Part shown: piece after piece, positions 45,283-54,095 of the stretch
Layout: each line of letters opens with the position of its first letter
How positions within the stretch are numbered: the stretch's first letter is position 1
Assembly: GCF_002013375.1 (NCBI RefSeq)
Contig: NZ_MAEW01000020.1
Span: forward strand, 62,001 to 126,000
Origin: Mycobacterium sp. D16Q13
GTDB lineage: Bacteria; Actinomycetota; Actinomycetes; Mycobacteriales; Mycobacteriaceae
Length of the DNA: 64,000 nucleotides
Direction of reading: 5' to 3'
Notes under the pieces: model-generated
The model's database searches: none
What the model was told of the DNA's origin: nothing
What the model saw: only the letters and a program-made list of their open reading frames with translations
Made by a program: the position numbers and the translations under genes

Positions 45283-46545
45283 ATGGACCTGGCGGTCGAC
45301 ATTGTCTTGTTGCCCTACACGGTCGCTGCAGAGCTTGTTGGCCGCGGCGCTGATTTGTGGTTGCTGAATACGCTCGCTGTGTGGGTATTGGGCAGCATCT
45401 TGTACACGATGGTGTTCGTCGTGATGGGGGTGGCAGTGGATTGGGCCACCAGGGGCTTTGATGCGGTGGCCGAACGACTTTGGATGATCGCCGACCGTGG
45501 GGCAGACCTTGAGCAGCGTCGCCGCAACGCAGGCTGGCTCACTCGCGTCATGTCGCGAACGGCGGCGATCAGGGCACGCGGGCCGGTGGAGACCGAGGGG
45601 CTCATGGGGGAGGGCGACTTCACCGTGCTGTTGGAGTCTGCACATTCAAACCTGTGGGCCCGGAGGGTTATCCGGGTCCTTGACGTGTTCCGTGAGTTCC
45701 GCGTGTTCGCTCCGGCGGTCCTGTTCACCACAGGCGGGGGGCTGGGACTGATCGCAGCGCTGTGGACGGTACATCCTGACACTCTGCGTAGTGTCGCGCA
45801 TTGGGCCCTGTACGATTTCAACGCTTCTACGGCACCAATTGCGTTCTGGACCTTGCTCTTTACGATGGTCACGTTCGCCATTAAGGACGTGGTCGGCTGG
45901 AAGCGCCGAGGGCTGGCGAGCTGGCGCACCCAACATGTCAGTGATGCCTACGACACCTTGGCCCGGGTCCGCGCGCTGGCCTACGAGATTCTGGGGCTGG
46001 AGATTTCGGCGATCCAGTCCTGGGCTGACATTGCTTCACGGGCCGCACCCGCAGGGCCGCATTCTGTGTGCGCGGGTGCGACAGATGAGGCCGAGTCGCC
46101 GGACCCGTACGGTCTGCGCGCGGGCGCGATCACCGCGGGCGACCGCATGACCGACCCTGCGATGATCGCCGAGGAGCTGTCCCGATTGGTCTCGATAGGT
46201 GAACAGATCGACGAGAAGCTGACAGCTATCCGCGTCGAGGCCACCGCATCTGACACCAGAGGGGTGCTGCCTCGCTGTGCTCCCCGAAGCTCGCGCCGCT
46301 TGCTCTCTACATTGACTGATAACAAGCGGAGCTTTCACATCGACGCCTTCGGTCAACAGAGCATCAACAAACTGGAATCGCTGCGAGGAAAGGACGATAG
46401 GGATGGCTATGCACGGAAGGTGCACGAACTGACGGGGGAAGCCTTGCTACGGCAGGAAAGACTGGCTCACATCATTGACGGTATCGACCGTGCGCTGTAT
46501 CCAGAGACGTGGTTCGCACTGATCATGGCCAAGTTCAGAGGGTAG
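45283..46545 (+). CDS. Multispanning membrane protein of unknown function
   Basis: From ATG at 45283, behind GGAGGGAG, this is 420 residues. Hydrophobic segments are DLAVDIVLLPYTVAAELV, LLNTLAVWVLGSILYTMVFVVMGVAV, FAPAVLFTTGGGLGLIAALW and STAPIAFWTLLFTMVTFAI. The second half is soluble and helical (EELSRLVSIGEQIDEKL, QQSINKLESLRGKDDRDGYARKVHEL). I do not recognise the family. The layout, helices then a cytoplasmic helical domain, is seen in some membrane-anchored defence effectors, but nothing specific supports that here. Confidence 0.65.
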   Translation: MDLAVDIVLLPYTVAAELVGRGADLWLLNTLAVWVLGSILYTMVFVVMGVAVDWATRGFDAVAERLWMIADRGADLEQRRRNAGWLTRVMSRTAAIRARGPVETEGLMGEGDFTVLLESAHSNLWARRVIRVLDVFREFRVFAPAVLFTTGGGLGLIAALWTVHPDTLRSVAHWALYDFNASTAPIAFWTLLFTMVTFAIKDVVGWKRRGLASWRTQHVSDAYDTLARVRALAYEILGLEISAIQSWADIASRAAPAGPHSVCAGATDEAESPDPYGLRAGAITAGDRMTDPAMIAEELSRLVSIGEQIDEKLTAIRVEATASDTRGVLPRCAPRSSRRLLSTLTDNKRSFHIDAFGQQSINKLESLRGKDDRDGYARKVHELTGEALLRQERLAHIIDGIDRALYPETWFALIMAKFRG

Positions 46546-46664
46546 GCCGCGGTGCTTGACTGCGATCGCGATGCAGGACTGACTATGTCATCGCCGGATT
46601 CGTCGAACAGGACTCGCCTCTGTGGGGTCGTCTGTTGTCCGTTCTCATTGAAGTCGGGGCATTC

Positions 46665-47478
46665 TTATTTGAACCTGGGGCAAGCCGGCCCACCAGCGGT
46701 AAGTCCTCGCCGCTCGGCTAGCCCAAGCGATAACGAACCACAACCCTGGATGGAGCAGAAGCAATGGGTTGCTTTCTGCTGGATGGTGCGCGCTACCAAT
46801 CCCGATGGATCGCGCGGCAGGTTCATCAACTCCGCGACATCGGTGGGTGTGAACTGGTCGATTGCGGGAAGCCGCTCGTCTAGCGTTGCGCCTACTAGCT
46901 GTGACGCTTCCCTCCCACTCGTGCAACACAAATCGACTCCGCGGGGTGAAAGCCGCCACCACGTGCTTGCCCTTGTCGTTGACTCCCGCAGCTGCGTGCG
47001 TATCCGGATGGTCCGGTATGGAAATCGGCGAGACCGGCCCTGGCCCAAATCGATCCGCGGCCGCCAGTAACGGAGCAGCAGCCGCCGCAGCATCGGCGTC
47101 GGGAAATCTCATGACGAAATTCTTCAGCCGCCGGTCATGCGGTAGCTCAGAGTCGTTGGTGGACCGGGCATTTGCGAATCCCGTGACGTAGCCGTGGTCG
47201 ATGGCGATGCGCACCGCCTCTTGACTGAAGACATCACGTAGTGCTTCGGACTTCATTACCGCGTACGGCATGTCCTTGCGATTTAGATCGGGATCCACCT
47301 CCCAGGGGCCGATCACCGCGCTCGACATCCGTTGTGCCTCAATTCGCCGCCCGACGACATCGGACCCAGCCTTGCCCAGCACAGCCGCCGGTGTGCGCGC
47401 CGAGGTATCTGAACAAGCCTGTGCTGTAAGTGATGCGGCCGCCAGCATGGCGGCAATCCGGACAACCTTCACCGCCAC
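46665..47478 (-). pseudogene. Frameshifted and truncated DUF7373-like lipoprotein
   Basis: From 47478 the frame encodes a signal peptide with an imperfect lipobox (TAQAC) and a DUF7373-like domain: KDMPYAVMKSEALRDVFSQE, FVMRFPDADAAAAAAPLL, FVLHEWEGS. There the frame breaks at about 46907. The continuation ASQLVGATLDERLPAIDQFTPTDVAELMNLPRDPSGLVARTI is one frame over, and one extra G in a GGG run explains it. The expected second half of the family (about 150 residues) is also absent. It is probably a pseudogene. Confidence 0.65.
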
Positions 47479-47687
47479 CCCTAATTAGTTGGCTTAGCGC
47501 CAATGGGCACGCACCTGCGATAACGCTAGCAAATAGAGCTGCACTCACATCTTGCTGCGGCATACGTAGATTGGCCATCCGAGCGCGGGCGGGCCCACGT
47601 CGGAATGTGCTTGCTGCCGCACTGTTCCCGAGTTGTTCTGTGCAGATTTACACGTGCGGACGGGCCTGCTGCGGCTGAATCGGGCGG

Positions 47688-48149
47688 TTACGAATCGACA
47701 GCCGTGGCAAGCGGGTTGGGTTCGGTGGCATCGAACAATTGCCGGATGGGCGCGAACGCCGCGGTGATGGCCTCGGCGGTCGCATCGGCGGCGTTGTTGA
47801 CCACATGCACATGCACGGTCGGATAGACCGTAGGTGTACCGAGGTAGCTAAGCGAGTAGTTGACGTCGATCGGATACCCCTGCTTAGCCTGTGCGGGCGG
47901 CGAGGGCGCCGTCTGCACGATCGTGATCACGGCATCAACGAATCGATCCCAAACCTCCGCACTCACGGGGCGCGTGATGACCGACTCCGCCGGCCAGCGA
48001 TTGTCTGCGACGCGCATTTCGACACTGGATTTGCGGACCGTGATGGTGGTTGTGGTGTGTTGATACATAACCCCGAATCCGACCAGGTCGTGTACATACA
48101 GGACGTACGGATCCAGGCTCCGCACCGGCTGATCAGACACATTGACCAT
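47688..48149 (-). CDS. Hypothetical protein
   Basis: From ATG at 48149, behind AAAGGA, this is 153 residues, MVNVSDQPVRSLDPYVLYVHDLVGFGVMYQHTTTTITVRK..., with alternating strands, a PSPPAQAKQG linker and a helical end (ADATAEAITAAFAPIRQLF). There is no signal peptide or membrane helix. The family is not recognised. It stands alone between the lipoprotein pseudogene and the DUF6545 gene, on the same strand as both. Confidence 0.5.
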   Translation of the reverse strand: MVNVSDQPVRSLDPYVLYVHDLVGFGVMYQHTTTTITVRKSSVEMRVADNRWPAESVITRPVSAEVWDRFVDAVITIVQTAPSPPAQAKQGYPIDVNYSLSYLGTPTVYPTVHVHVVNNAADATAEAITAAFAPIRQLFDATEPNPLATAVDS

Positions 48150-48292
48150 TACGCACCATCCTTTCGCGGCCACCAGATAGGCCGGTTGGCGGACCTTGAA
48201 CCGGGCCCTGGATGCGACCGTAAGCCCGGATAGCTGTATCAGTCAATATTTAGGCGTTATGAACTTACTGGCAAACTGATCTGCCTGCCAAT

Positions 48293-49474
48293 TTACGAAT
48301 ACGACCGAACCCGACTCTGTTCTTGCGCGATGTGCGTGACTGTCGGCCACCAGGCGGCGATGTCGATGAGCTGGGTGAGTTCGTCGTCGCGGGTCGCGGT
48401 GGTCGCGAGGGGTGCGCTGCTGGTGGGCGAGGGGTCTGTGCTGGTTGGGTGTGCGATGGCGTTGGCGATCTGTAACGCCTGTAGTGCGCCCTGGTCGACG
48501 GTTGATTGTCCGCAGGCTTGAGCGAGTCGTTGTCGGTCGGTGTCGGCGAGTTCGGTGATGTGGGGCGCCAGTTGGAGCAGGGCGTCGCGGATTTCGATGA
48601 TGACGCGGTGCAACTGGAAGTCGGTGACCGGTTGAAATCGTTGCGGGGACGCGTTGAGGACGGTGTCGGGGTAGGCGGTGGTGAGGTCGGTCCATAGGGG
48701 CTGGAGTTTCTTCCAGGTGCGGCCGTTGGCGTCGCGGTGCAGAAGGGATTGGGCGGCGACGAAGCAGGGTCCCAGCGCTAGGGGCAGGGCGGCCAGGAGG
48801 GCTCCGAAGCTGGCGTAGGAGTAGATGGCTTGGCGCACAGGCAGGGTATGGGCCAGGTCCAGGCGCTCCAGCAGGGCCAGGGTGAAGATGCTCAAGCCGG
48901 GTAAGCAGATCAAAGCGGCGATTGCGCCCAGCTCGACGGCGATGAGGCGTTGGGCGGTGGTTGTGCGTGTCTGGCGTAGGTTCTTGGCGAGCTGCCACAG
49001 GATCACGGCGGTTGCGGTGACCGACAGGACCGACCAGATGGCGGCGGCCAGTACTTCAGAGTTGTCACCGGCCAGGGCGATGGGTTGATCCTGCCTGCGG
49101 GGACTGATGGCGACGAAGTAGAGCACGATCAGGGTGACGACGGTTGCGATCCGGTAGTGGCGGTAACCGCGGACCAAGGCGGCGGGATCGATGCCGTCGG
49201 TCATCGCGATGATGCCGATGACCTCGGGGCATGTCAGCAGTAGCAGTGCGAGGGGGATTTGGGAGGTGGTGCCGGTCGTGCTGGGGATAGTGGCGGCGAG
49301 CAGGTGCTGTATCTGCGGTTCGCTGGCCAGGTGGGTTGCGGCAAGGTACGTCAGTGCGCGATTGCGGTGGCGGGCGGCGAGCCCGGTGTTGAGCCAACGC
49401 CGTCGAAATGCGAGCACCAACACGAAACAGGCGAAGACGGGCCACGAGATCAAGCCGGGTACCGCGCTGGTCAC
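48293..49474 (-). CDS. DUF6545 (MAB_1171c-like) membrane protein
   Basis: The 393-residue protein starts GTG at 49474, overlapping the ImmA gene stop by four bases. The first 250 residues hold about seven membrane helices (GLISWPVFACFVLVLAF, TYLAATHLASEPQIQHLL, VVTLIVLYFVAIS and others). A soluble C-terminal domain with TVLNASPQRFQPVTDFQLHRVIIEIRDALLQLAPHI follows. This family occurs in actinobacteria next to XRE regulators and ImmA/IrrE peptidases. The role is unknown; transport or signal sensing is proposed from the layout. Confidence 0.75.
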   Translation of the reverse strand: MTSAVPGLISWPVFACFVLVLAFRRRWLNTGLAARHRNRALTYLAATHLASEPQIQHLLAATIPSTTGTTSQIPLALLLLTCPEVIGIIAMTDGIDPAALVRGYRHYRIATVVTLIVLYFVAISPRRQDQPIALAGDNSEVLAAAIWSVLSVTATAVILWQLAKNLRQTRTTTAQRLIAVELGAIAALICLPGLSIFTLALLERLDLAHTLPVRQAIYSYASFGALLAALPLALGPCFVAAQSLLHRDANGRTWKKLQPLWTDLTTAYPDTVLNASPQRFQPVTDFQLHRVIIEIRDALLQLAPHITELADTDRQRLAQACGQSTVDQGALQALQIANAIAHPTSTDPSPTSSAPLATTATRDDELTQLIDIAAWWPTVTHIAQEQSRVRSYS

Positions 49475-49974
49475 TCGTGGCCCAGGAGAATGTCCGTGAG
49501 GGTTCGATCTTTGGGTGTGTGGGCCAGGATGAGGCTGGCGAACATTTCTGCGTCGTGTTCGGCGGTGGTGTCGTAGGCGCTGCGACCTAGGGCGGCTTTG
49601 ACGGCGCCGGGGTTCAGGTTCGGTGTGAGCGCTGAGACCATCTGTGCGGTATCGGTTTTTGCGTTCTTATCGTGGCCGAGCAGCATGTGCCCGAGCTCGT
49701 GCAAGATGATCTGATCGGCGTGTAGCTGGGAGGTTCCGTCTTGATACAGGACGATATCGTCGTGTTCGCGGACCAGCCACAGGCCACATGCACTTCCCGC
49801 CAAGAGCGCGGCGTCGACGGGCAGCAGGGTGATACGACGCCCGCGCAACTGTTCGACCGTGCGCACGAACGCCAGCCGATCGAAGGGGCTGGGTACGGGA
49901 AGTTGTCCGATGAGCTGACGCATATCAGTTTCGGGTAAGCCCTTGTGTTGTGGGCGTTTACGTCGAAGGCTCAT
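49471..49974 (-). CDS. ImmA/IrrE family metallopeptidase
   Basis: The 167-residue protein has the zinc-protease motif HELGHMLLGH (HEXXH) at about residue 91, preceded by DDIVLYQDGTSQLHADQIIL. The ImmA/IrrE family cleaves XRE-type repressors in response to a signal. It overlaps the XRE gene by 17 bases and the DUF6545 gene by four, so the three are made together. Cleavage of the neighbouring regulator is inferred. Confidence 0.85.
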   Translation of the reverse strand: MSLRRKRPQHKGLPETDMRQLIGQLPVPSPFDRLAFVRTVEQLRGRRITLLPVDAALLAGSACGLWLVREHDDIVLYQDGTSQLHADQIILHELGHMLLGHDKNAKTDTAQMVSALTPNLNPGAVKAALGRSAYDTTAEHDAEMFASLILAHTPKDRTLTDILLGHE

Positions 49975-50434
49975 CAGACGGTCCGATCGGCGGCAGGTTC
50001 TCTAGTTCGCGCAGGCGATCGACGATGCCGGCCAGATTCCCGATCGACTCGGGTGTGAGCCCGGAGAGTCTGGTGGCGATGTCACGGATGCCGTTGTCGC
50101 GCATGGCCTTGACGAGGCGCAGCTCGGATTCGATCGCGGCGTCGGCGCCGGCGTCAATGAGGTAGGACGCGGGTACCCCGAAGTATTCGGCGATGGCCTG
50201 CACGTTCTGCACGGTCGGGTTGGTGCGCTTGCCCGTGCGTAACAGACACAGGTACGGCCCACTCATCTGAACCCCCGTCTTCTCGAAGATTCCATCAGCG
50301 ACCGTCGCATCGGAGACAGCTTCGCCTGCAGGACTCATCACCTCGTACAACTTGGTGAGCTTAGCGGCCAGACTCTCTGCGCGCATGTCCTCAGCAACCT
50401 GTCGGTCGTGGCCCTTGTTTGGCATTGTCCCCAT
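49958..50434 (-). CDS. EspR-like XRE family regulator
   Basis: The 158 residues begin with a helix-turn-helix of the EspR type: LAAKLTKLYEVMSPAGEAVSDATVADGIFEKTGVQMSGPYLCLLRTGKRTNPTVQNVQAIAEYFGVPASYLID. A helical dimerisation part follows (ELRLVKAMRDNGIRDIATRLSGLTPESIGNLAGIVDRLRELE). EspR of M. tuberculosis has the same order APYLSQLRSGNRTNPS...FF.IKAAYF...MRDDGVRRIAQRA. It is divergent from the porin-like operon, with paired repeats between them, and is probably the regulator and the ImmA substrate. Confidence 0.8.
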   Translation of the reverse strand: MGTMPNKGHDRQVAEDMRAESLAAKLTKLYEVMSPAGEAVSDATVADGIFEKTGVQMSGPYLCLLRTGKRTNPTVQNVQAIAEYFGVPASYLIDAGADAAIESELRLVKAMRDNGIRDIATRLSGLTPESIGNLAGIVDRLRELENLPPIGPSDEPST

Positions 50435-50479
50435 CCGTTCTTCGGCTTTCCCGGCCGCCGGCCAGTCTATCGCAATTCT

Positions 50480-50518
50480 TTACCAGTAAGCGCACTACAA
50501 GCATAGTTTTGCCGGTAA
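50480..50518. promoter_or_regulatory. Paired TTRCCRGTAAG palindromic repeats
   Basis: In the space between the XRE gene and the MspA-like gene, TTTACCAGTAAGCG (core 50480-50489) and TTTGCCGGTAAGTG (core 50509-50518) are near-copies. Each core is a TTAC-x-x-GTAA palindrome. They are 29 bases apart, about three helical turns. They are the best candidate operators for the EspR-like regulator. Confidence 0.6.
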
Positions 50519-50617
50519 GTGTTGCTATAGGGAGCATTGACTGTTATAAATCTGCGTGTGCCAGCCAAGGGGACGGCACCCGTGCACAGGTTCGTGCTCC
50601 GACGGAGAGATACACCG

Positions 50618-51361
50618 TTGACTACTGCATTAACGCGAAGGCGTCCAAGCCGTGGCGCCAGGGTCGCAACATCAGTCACAGTTGCGGCCACGCTCCTGGC
50701 CGGCGCCCCGTATGCCTTCGCTGACCCGCAGGTGATGCCGGATCAGTATCAGCAGTTCGTGACTGATGACGGGTGGACGGTGGGGTTGACGTTGACCAAT
50801 GAGGTGATTGATCACATCGACAACATCGCCGGGGCAAGCAACTCGTGGCAAGCCCGGGTGTCGTATCGGGCCGAGGCGACGATCTCGGGGGCGGGTTCAG
50901 CGGTCATTCAGGATGCGCAGTTGGAGACCGGGTATTTCGTGGGCTGCCGCACCGATTCCTCCTCGGGTGTGGAGCTTGGCGGCGACCTCGGTTTGACGTT
51001 GAACCAGTCGGTGTTCGGCCAGGGCTACGGCGGGGCGTATGGCGGTGGCCAGGGCGGCTCGGGTGGTGGCGGTGGCCAGGGCGGTGGTTTCGGTGGCGCG
51101 TCGGCTGGCGGATCGCTCGGTGCGCAGGAGCACATCGGCGGCTATATGCGTGTGCTGCTCAAGCCCGGTGGCTTGGCACAGTTGCCGATGGACCGGATCA
51201 ACTTCCGGAATATGCATGCGGTTTCGCAGGTGCGTAACCAGAATGTCGAGGCCGATGGCTGCGGTGGCCAGGTCAAGATCCAGTCCTTCGCGACATTCCG
51301 GATCCGCACCGAAAACGGCAACGACACCCAAACCGTCTACGGCGAACCGAAAGACCTCTGA
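50618..51361 (+). CDS. MspA family porin-like protein
   Basis: About 247 residues if translation begins at TTG 50618, behind GGAGAG; earlier starts to 50537 are open. The signal peptide ends APYAFA before DPQVMPDQ. The mature part follows MspA proteins: DDGWTVGLTLTNEVIDHIDNI, an extended LETGYFVGC strand, a Gly-rich hairpin (GGAYGGGQGGSGGGG), GGYMRVLLKPGGLAQLPM and the end TVYGEPKDL, like the YGEP end of MspA. MspA porins form octameric channels through the mycobacterial outer membrane. Two Cys (VGC, DGC) differ from MspA. It is the first gene of a five-gene run. Confidence 0.75.
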   Translation: MTTALTRRRPSRGARVATSVTVAATLLAGAPYAFADPQVMPDQYQQFVTDDGWTVGLTLTNEVIDHIDNIAGASNSWQARVSYRAEATISGAGSAVIQDAQLETGYFVGCRTDSSSGVELGGDLGLTLNQSVFGQGYGGAYGGGQGGSGGGGGQGGGFGGASAGGSLGAQEHIGGYMRVLLKPGGLAQLPMDRINFRNMHAVSQVRNQNVEADGCGGQVKIQSFATFRIRTENGNDTQTVYGEPKDL

Positions 51362-52647
51362 TGACCAAGACTTCGTTAACGACTGTGCGAGGCTGCCTGA
51401 TTGTGTTGGGCCTGGCGCTCCTGGCTGCGACATTCATGGTGCTGCCCACCGCGGGGTCGAAGATGATCGCCGGTGTGGCGGCGGCCGACCCGATCGTTCC
51501 GACTCCGCCGCCGCTACCGGCGTCGCGGGAGATGCCTCAGGATGCACCGCGTATCAACAATATTGGTGGTGCGAAAGTCTCGTCGAGCGCGCCCCAGGGT
51601 GAGGGCAACGGGATGGGACAGCCTCTGGCGGCCGCACGCGAGCTGTCGAATTTCACCGTGCCGATGTTCGCCAAAGACGGCATCTTCTTCCCCACCACGT
51701 GGGCGGGCAAGAACATCGCCATCCACCTACCGGGTGAGATGACCTTGCAGGCCGCGGCCTGGTCCGGTGACGGCGGCGCCACCTACACATCCAATGATGT
51801 TGACTACCAGGTGATCCCGTTCTCCGGCGGAGGCGGCGACATCATCATCCGCCGCAAAACCATCTTCTCTCCATCGGACATGGCGGTCGGTGTCAGGATT
51901 CCTGAGGGCACCCATCTGCGTCAGGGCGCCAACGTCGTCGTGGTCGAATCCGACCCGCACCCAGGTCGCCCCGCAACAGTCATCGGCACATTCTCGATTC
52001 CGGTGGCCCGCGACGCAAAGGGTGCTCCGGTGTCGGTATCCCCGGGTATTGGGCCCGGTTTCCCGAACCAGACCAACATCCTGATCAACCTGGGCCAGGC
52101 CAACATCTTCGCCTTCCCCATCGAGATCACCCTCTCGTACCGGGCCTCCAACACCCCCACCTCGGGCGCGCTGACCGCCGACTGGGACGGCATGCCTGCC
52201 GGCGTCAGCCCGCCCCAAATCATCACCGTCCCAGCTGATTACGTCACCGATCCAGGCGGCAAGTACCGGCCCGCAGGGGTTGATCCGGTGCTGTATGCCG
52301 AACGGCATTCAGGGATGTGCCAGGGCGGACCCAACGAGTTCCGGTCGCCGGATGGCCGTACTGCGGACTTCACCGTGTCCTGCCAACGCCAGCAGATGTG
52401 CCTGGACGCAACACCGCGGGACACCTCGGTTGATGTCTGCAACAACACCCTGTTCGCCAACATGTCCACCAACTGCACCTCGGCCTTCGGACAACAAGGC
52501 GACGAATACGACACCTGCCAGCACATCGCCAGCGACGAAGTCGCCTGGGTAAAAGCCAACATGCTCACCGGGCCGCTGTGCCAACCCATTACGCCACAGT
52601 CGAATACACGTCTGTTGCCCTCAAATGGAAACAGATACTGCCGATGA
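51361..52647 (+). CDS. Secreted Cys-rich protein of unknown function
   Basis: The start overlaps the MspA-like stop (TGATG). The 428 residues have a signal peptide (CLIVLGLALLAATFMVL... cleaved near AAADP), a beta-rich middle (FTVPMFAKDGIFFPTTWAGKNIAIHLPGEM) and a Cys-rich end with about nine cysteines (CQGG, SCQRQQMCLDA, DVCNNTLFANMSTNCTSA, YDTCQHIASDEVAWVK). The pattern VCNNxLFANMxxxC...CQxxAxxE vaguely resembles secreted phospholipase A2 helices, but no catalytic HD is seen. The family is otherwise unrecognised. Confidence 0.6.
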   Translation: MTKTSLTTVRGCLIVLGLALLAATFMVLPTAGSKMIAGVAAADPIVPTPPPLPASREMPQDAPRINNIGGAKVSSSAPQGEGNGMGQPLAAARELSNFTVPMFAKDGIFFPTTWAGKNIAIHLPGEMTLQAAAWSGDGGATYTSNDVDYQVIPFSGGGGDIIIRRKTIFSPSDMAVGVRIPEGTHLRQGANVVVVESDPHPGRPATVIGTFSIPVARDAKGAPVSVSPGIGPGFPNQTNILINLGQANIFAFPIEITLSYRASNTPTSGALTADWDGMPAGVSPPQIITVPADYVTDPGGKYRPAGVDPVLYAERHSGMCQGGPNEFRSPDGRTADFTVSCQRQQMCLDATPRDTSVDVCNNTLFANMSTNCTSAFGQQGDEYDTCQHIASDEVAWVKANMLTGPLCQPITPQSNTRLLPSNGNRYCR

Positions 52648-54095
52648 CAACGCGATCAGAACGGAAAGCTATGGAACCTAACGAATCTTATGATCTGGTG
52701 CGTTCCCGACCGGTTAGCCCAGTCCATGGCAGCGCCCATAGGGAGGGGGGTAAAACCCCTCCGATCGTGATGAACGGCCAATGCCGGACACCGACAGTTC
52801 TACGACGGGCTGCGGCCAGCGTCGCGATCATCGCACTGCTTATAGGTGGAGCAAAGGTCGCCAGCATCTACTCAGCCCCGGGCAGCGGATTTTCAACTGT
52901 TCAGACAGCAGCAGCAGACCCTACCGGGCCGACGGGACCCGGAGGCGCAGGAATGACCGGCCCTCCCGGTGGCGGGTCTGAATTCGTCCCGCCCTCAATG
53001 CCATCAATGCCCGACTACACCGGAGGAAACCAGCCGCCGCTAGATCAGAACAACGGAGTATCCATCTACAACAGCGGAGTCCAGAGTGCTCCGAGTCAGG
53101 GCAACTCATACCCCAACCAGGCCCAGCGTGGCCAGAACCCCGACGGGACATGGCAGACCGCCGCCAACGGCGAACAGCAACCTATTCAGTACAGCACCGC
53201 AGCGCAATACACAGGGTCGCAGTCGGTACCGAATACCGCGCCACCTGAACAGCAATCACCACAGACTGGCGATCCTTCTTCGGTGCCCAGCCAGCAGCCA
53301 ACTCAGGAGCCGACACAGACACAGGAACAACAGAACGATAACGATGTTCGACAGAATCAACGGCGGTGCGAAGAAATGGCACGCCAGCTAGGGCAGGAAG
53401 TTGTCTGGGTCGCCACCGGCGGTGGCCGGGGGAGTCTTGTCGGTGGACAGCGAATGATTGGGCGGGTTCCGCCGGATCCCAGCGTCGGGGAATGCCAGAT
53501 TTGTGACGAGCAGGTTGCTCGACAGCAATACAATTCAAACCAATGTCAAGATGGCTTCGTGGGAGGCGCCGGGTTCGGCGGTTCTTTCATGCAATGCACC
53601 CGCATAGATAAAGTGCAACGGTCATATCATGACAAGGATGATGCCCGGATTGATTCGGATTCGAACTGCTTTCCACATGAACGCCAGGCAAAGTTTACGT
53701 TGTCTAGACAAGTTACTCGCACACTCACGATGCAAAGGGAAGACAGTAGTGGAGTATCCACTACCAACAGTATTAGTGGGCAAGCTGGGATAGACGCAGC
53801 TGTTGGAAGCATCAAGGGCGCTTTACAAGTGGCCGGCAGTCACTCGACTACTACAAACACGTCGAGTACCGTCACGGGCATCGACTCAGAGTCGGTTTTG
53901 GTCTCCGCGTCACATGAGTCGAGTGGAACGATCCCGGCATATACCACTCAATTTGTGGTCCCCAGTTACACGTTGGTTCAATTCACTACAATTACAACGT
54001 CGCCGGTTTACCAAGGTATGAAGCTCGTCGAACATGGCATACTATTGGTAGCCGATGGCGGCTCGGCCACATATGAGGAGCCAGGAAGATGCTAG
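52644..54095 (+). CDS. Secreted protein with aerolysin/ETX-like C-terminal region
   Basis: From ATG at 52644, overlapping the previous stop as ATGA, this is about 483 residues. A long N-terminal region precedes a membrane/signal helix (VAIIALLIGGAKVASIY). A low-complexity Gly/Pro/Gln linker (about residues 90-240) follows. The last 150 residues are Ser/Thr-rich beta strands: FTLSRQVTRTLTMQRED, GVSTTNSISGQAGIDAAVGS, GSHSTTTNTSSTVTGIDSES, then IPAYTTQFVVPSYTLVQFTTITT. That pattern, amphipathic strands around a ST-rich hairpin followed by a VVP strand, is typical of aerolysin/ETX/MTX2 pore formers. It is a fold inference without an alignment. Confidence 0.55.
   Translation: MTTRSERKAMEPNESYDLVRSRPVSPVHGSAHREGGKTPPIVMNGQCRTPTVLRRAAASVAIIALLIGGAKVASIYSAPGSGFSTVQTAAADPTGPTGPGGAGMTGPPGGGSEFVPPSMPSMPDYTGGNQPPLDQNNGVSIYNSGVQSAPSQGNSYPNQAQRGQNPDGTWQTAANGEQQPIQYSTAAQYTGSQSVPNTAPPEQQSPQTGDPSSVPSQQPTQEPTQTQEQQNDNDVRQNQRRCEEMARQLGQEVVWVATGGGRGSLVGGQRMIGRVPPDPSVGECQICDEQVARQQYNSNQCQDGFVGGAGFGGSFMQCTRIDKVQRSYHDKDDARIDSDSNCFPHERQAKFTLSRQVTRTLTMQREDSSGVSTTNSISGQAGIDAAVGSIKGALQVAGSHSTTTNTSSTVTGIDSESVLVSASHESSGTIPAYTTQFVVPSYTLVQFTTITTSPVYQGMKLVEHGILLVADGGSATYEEPGRC

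Noticed and set aside
47739-48233. Plus-strand 164-residue frame
   Set aside because: It is antisense to the better supported 47688-48149 gene, which has a ribosome binding site.
48243-48998. 251-residue minus-strand frame overlapping the DUF6545 gene
   Set aside because: Its Arg/Pro/His-rich composition is that of an out-of-frame shadow of the membrane protein.
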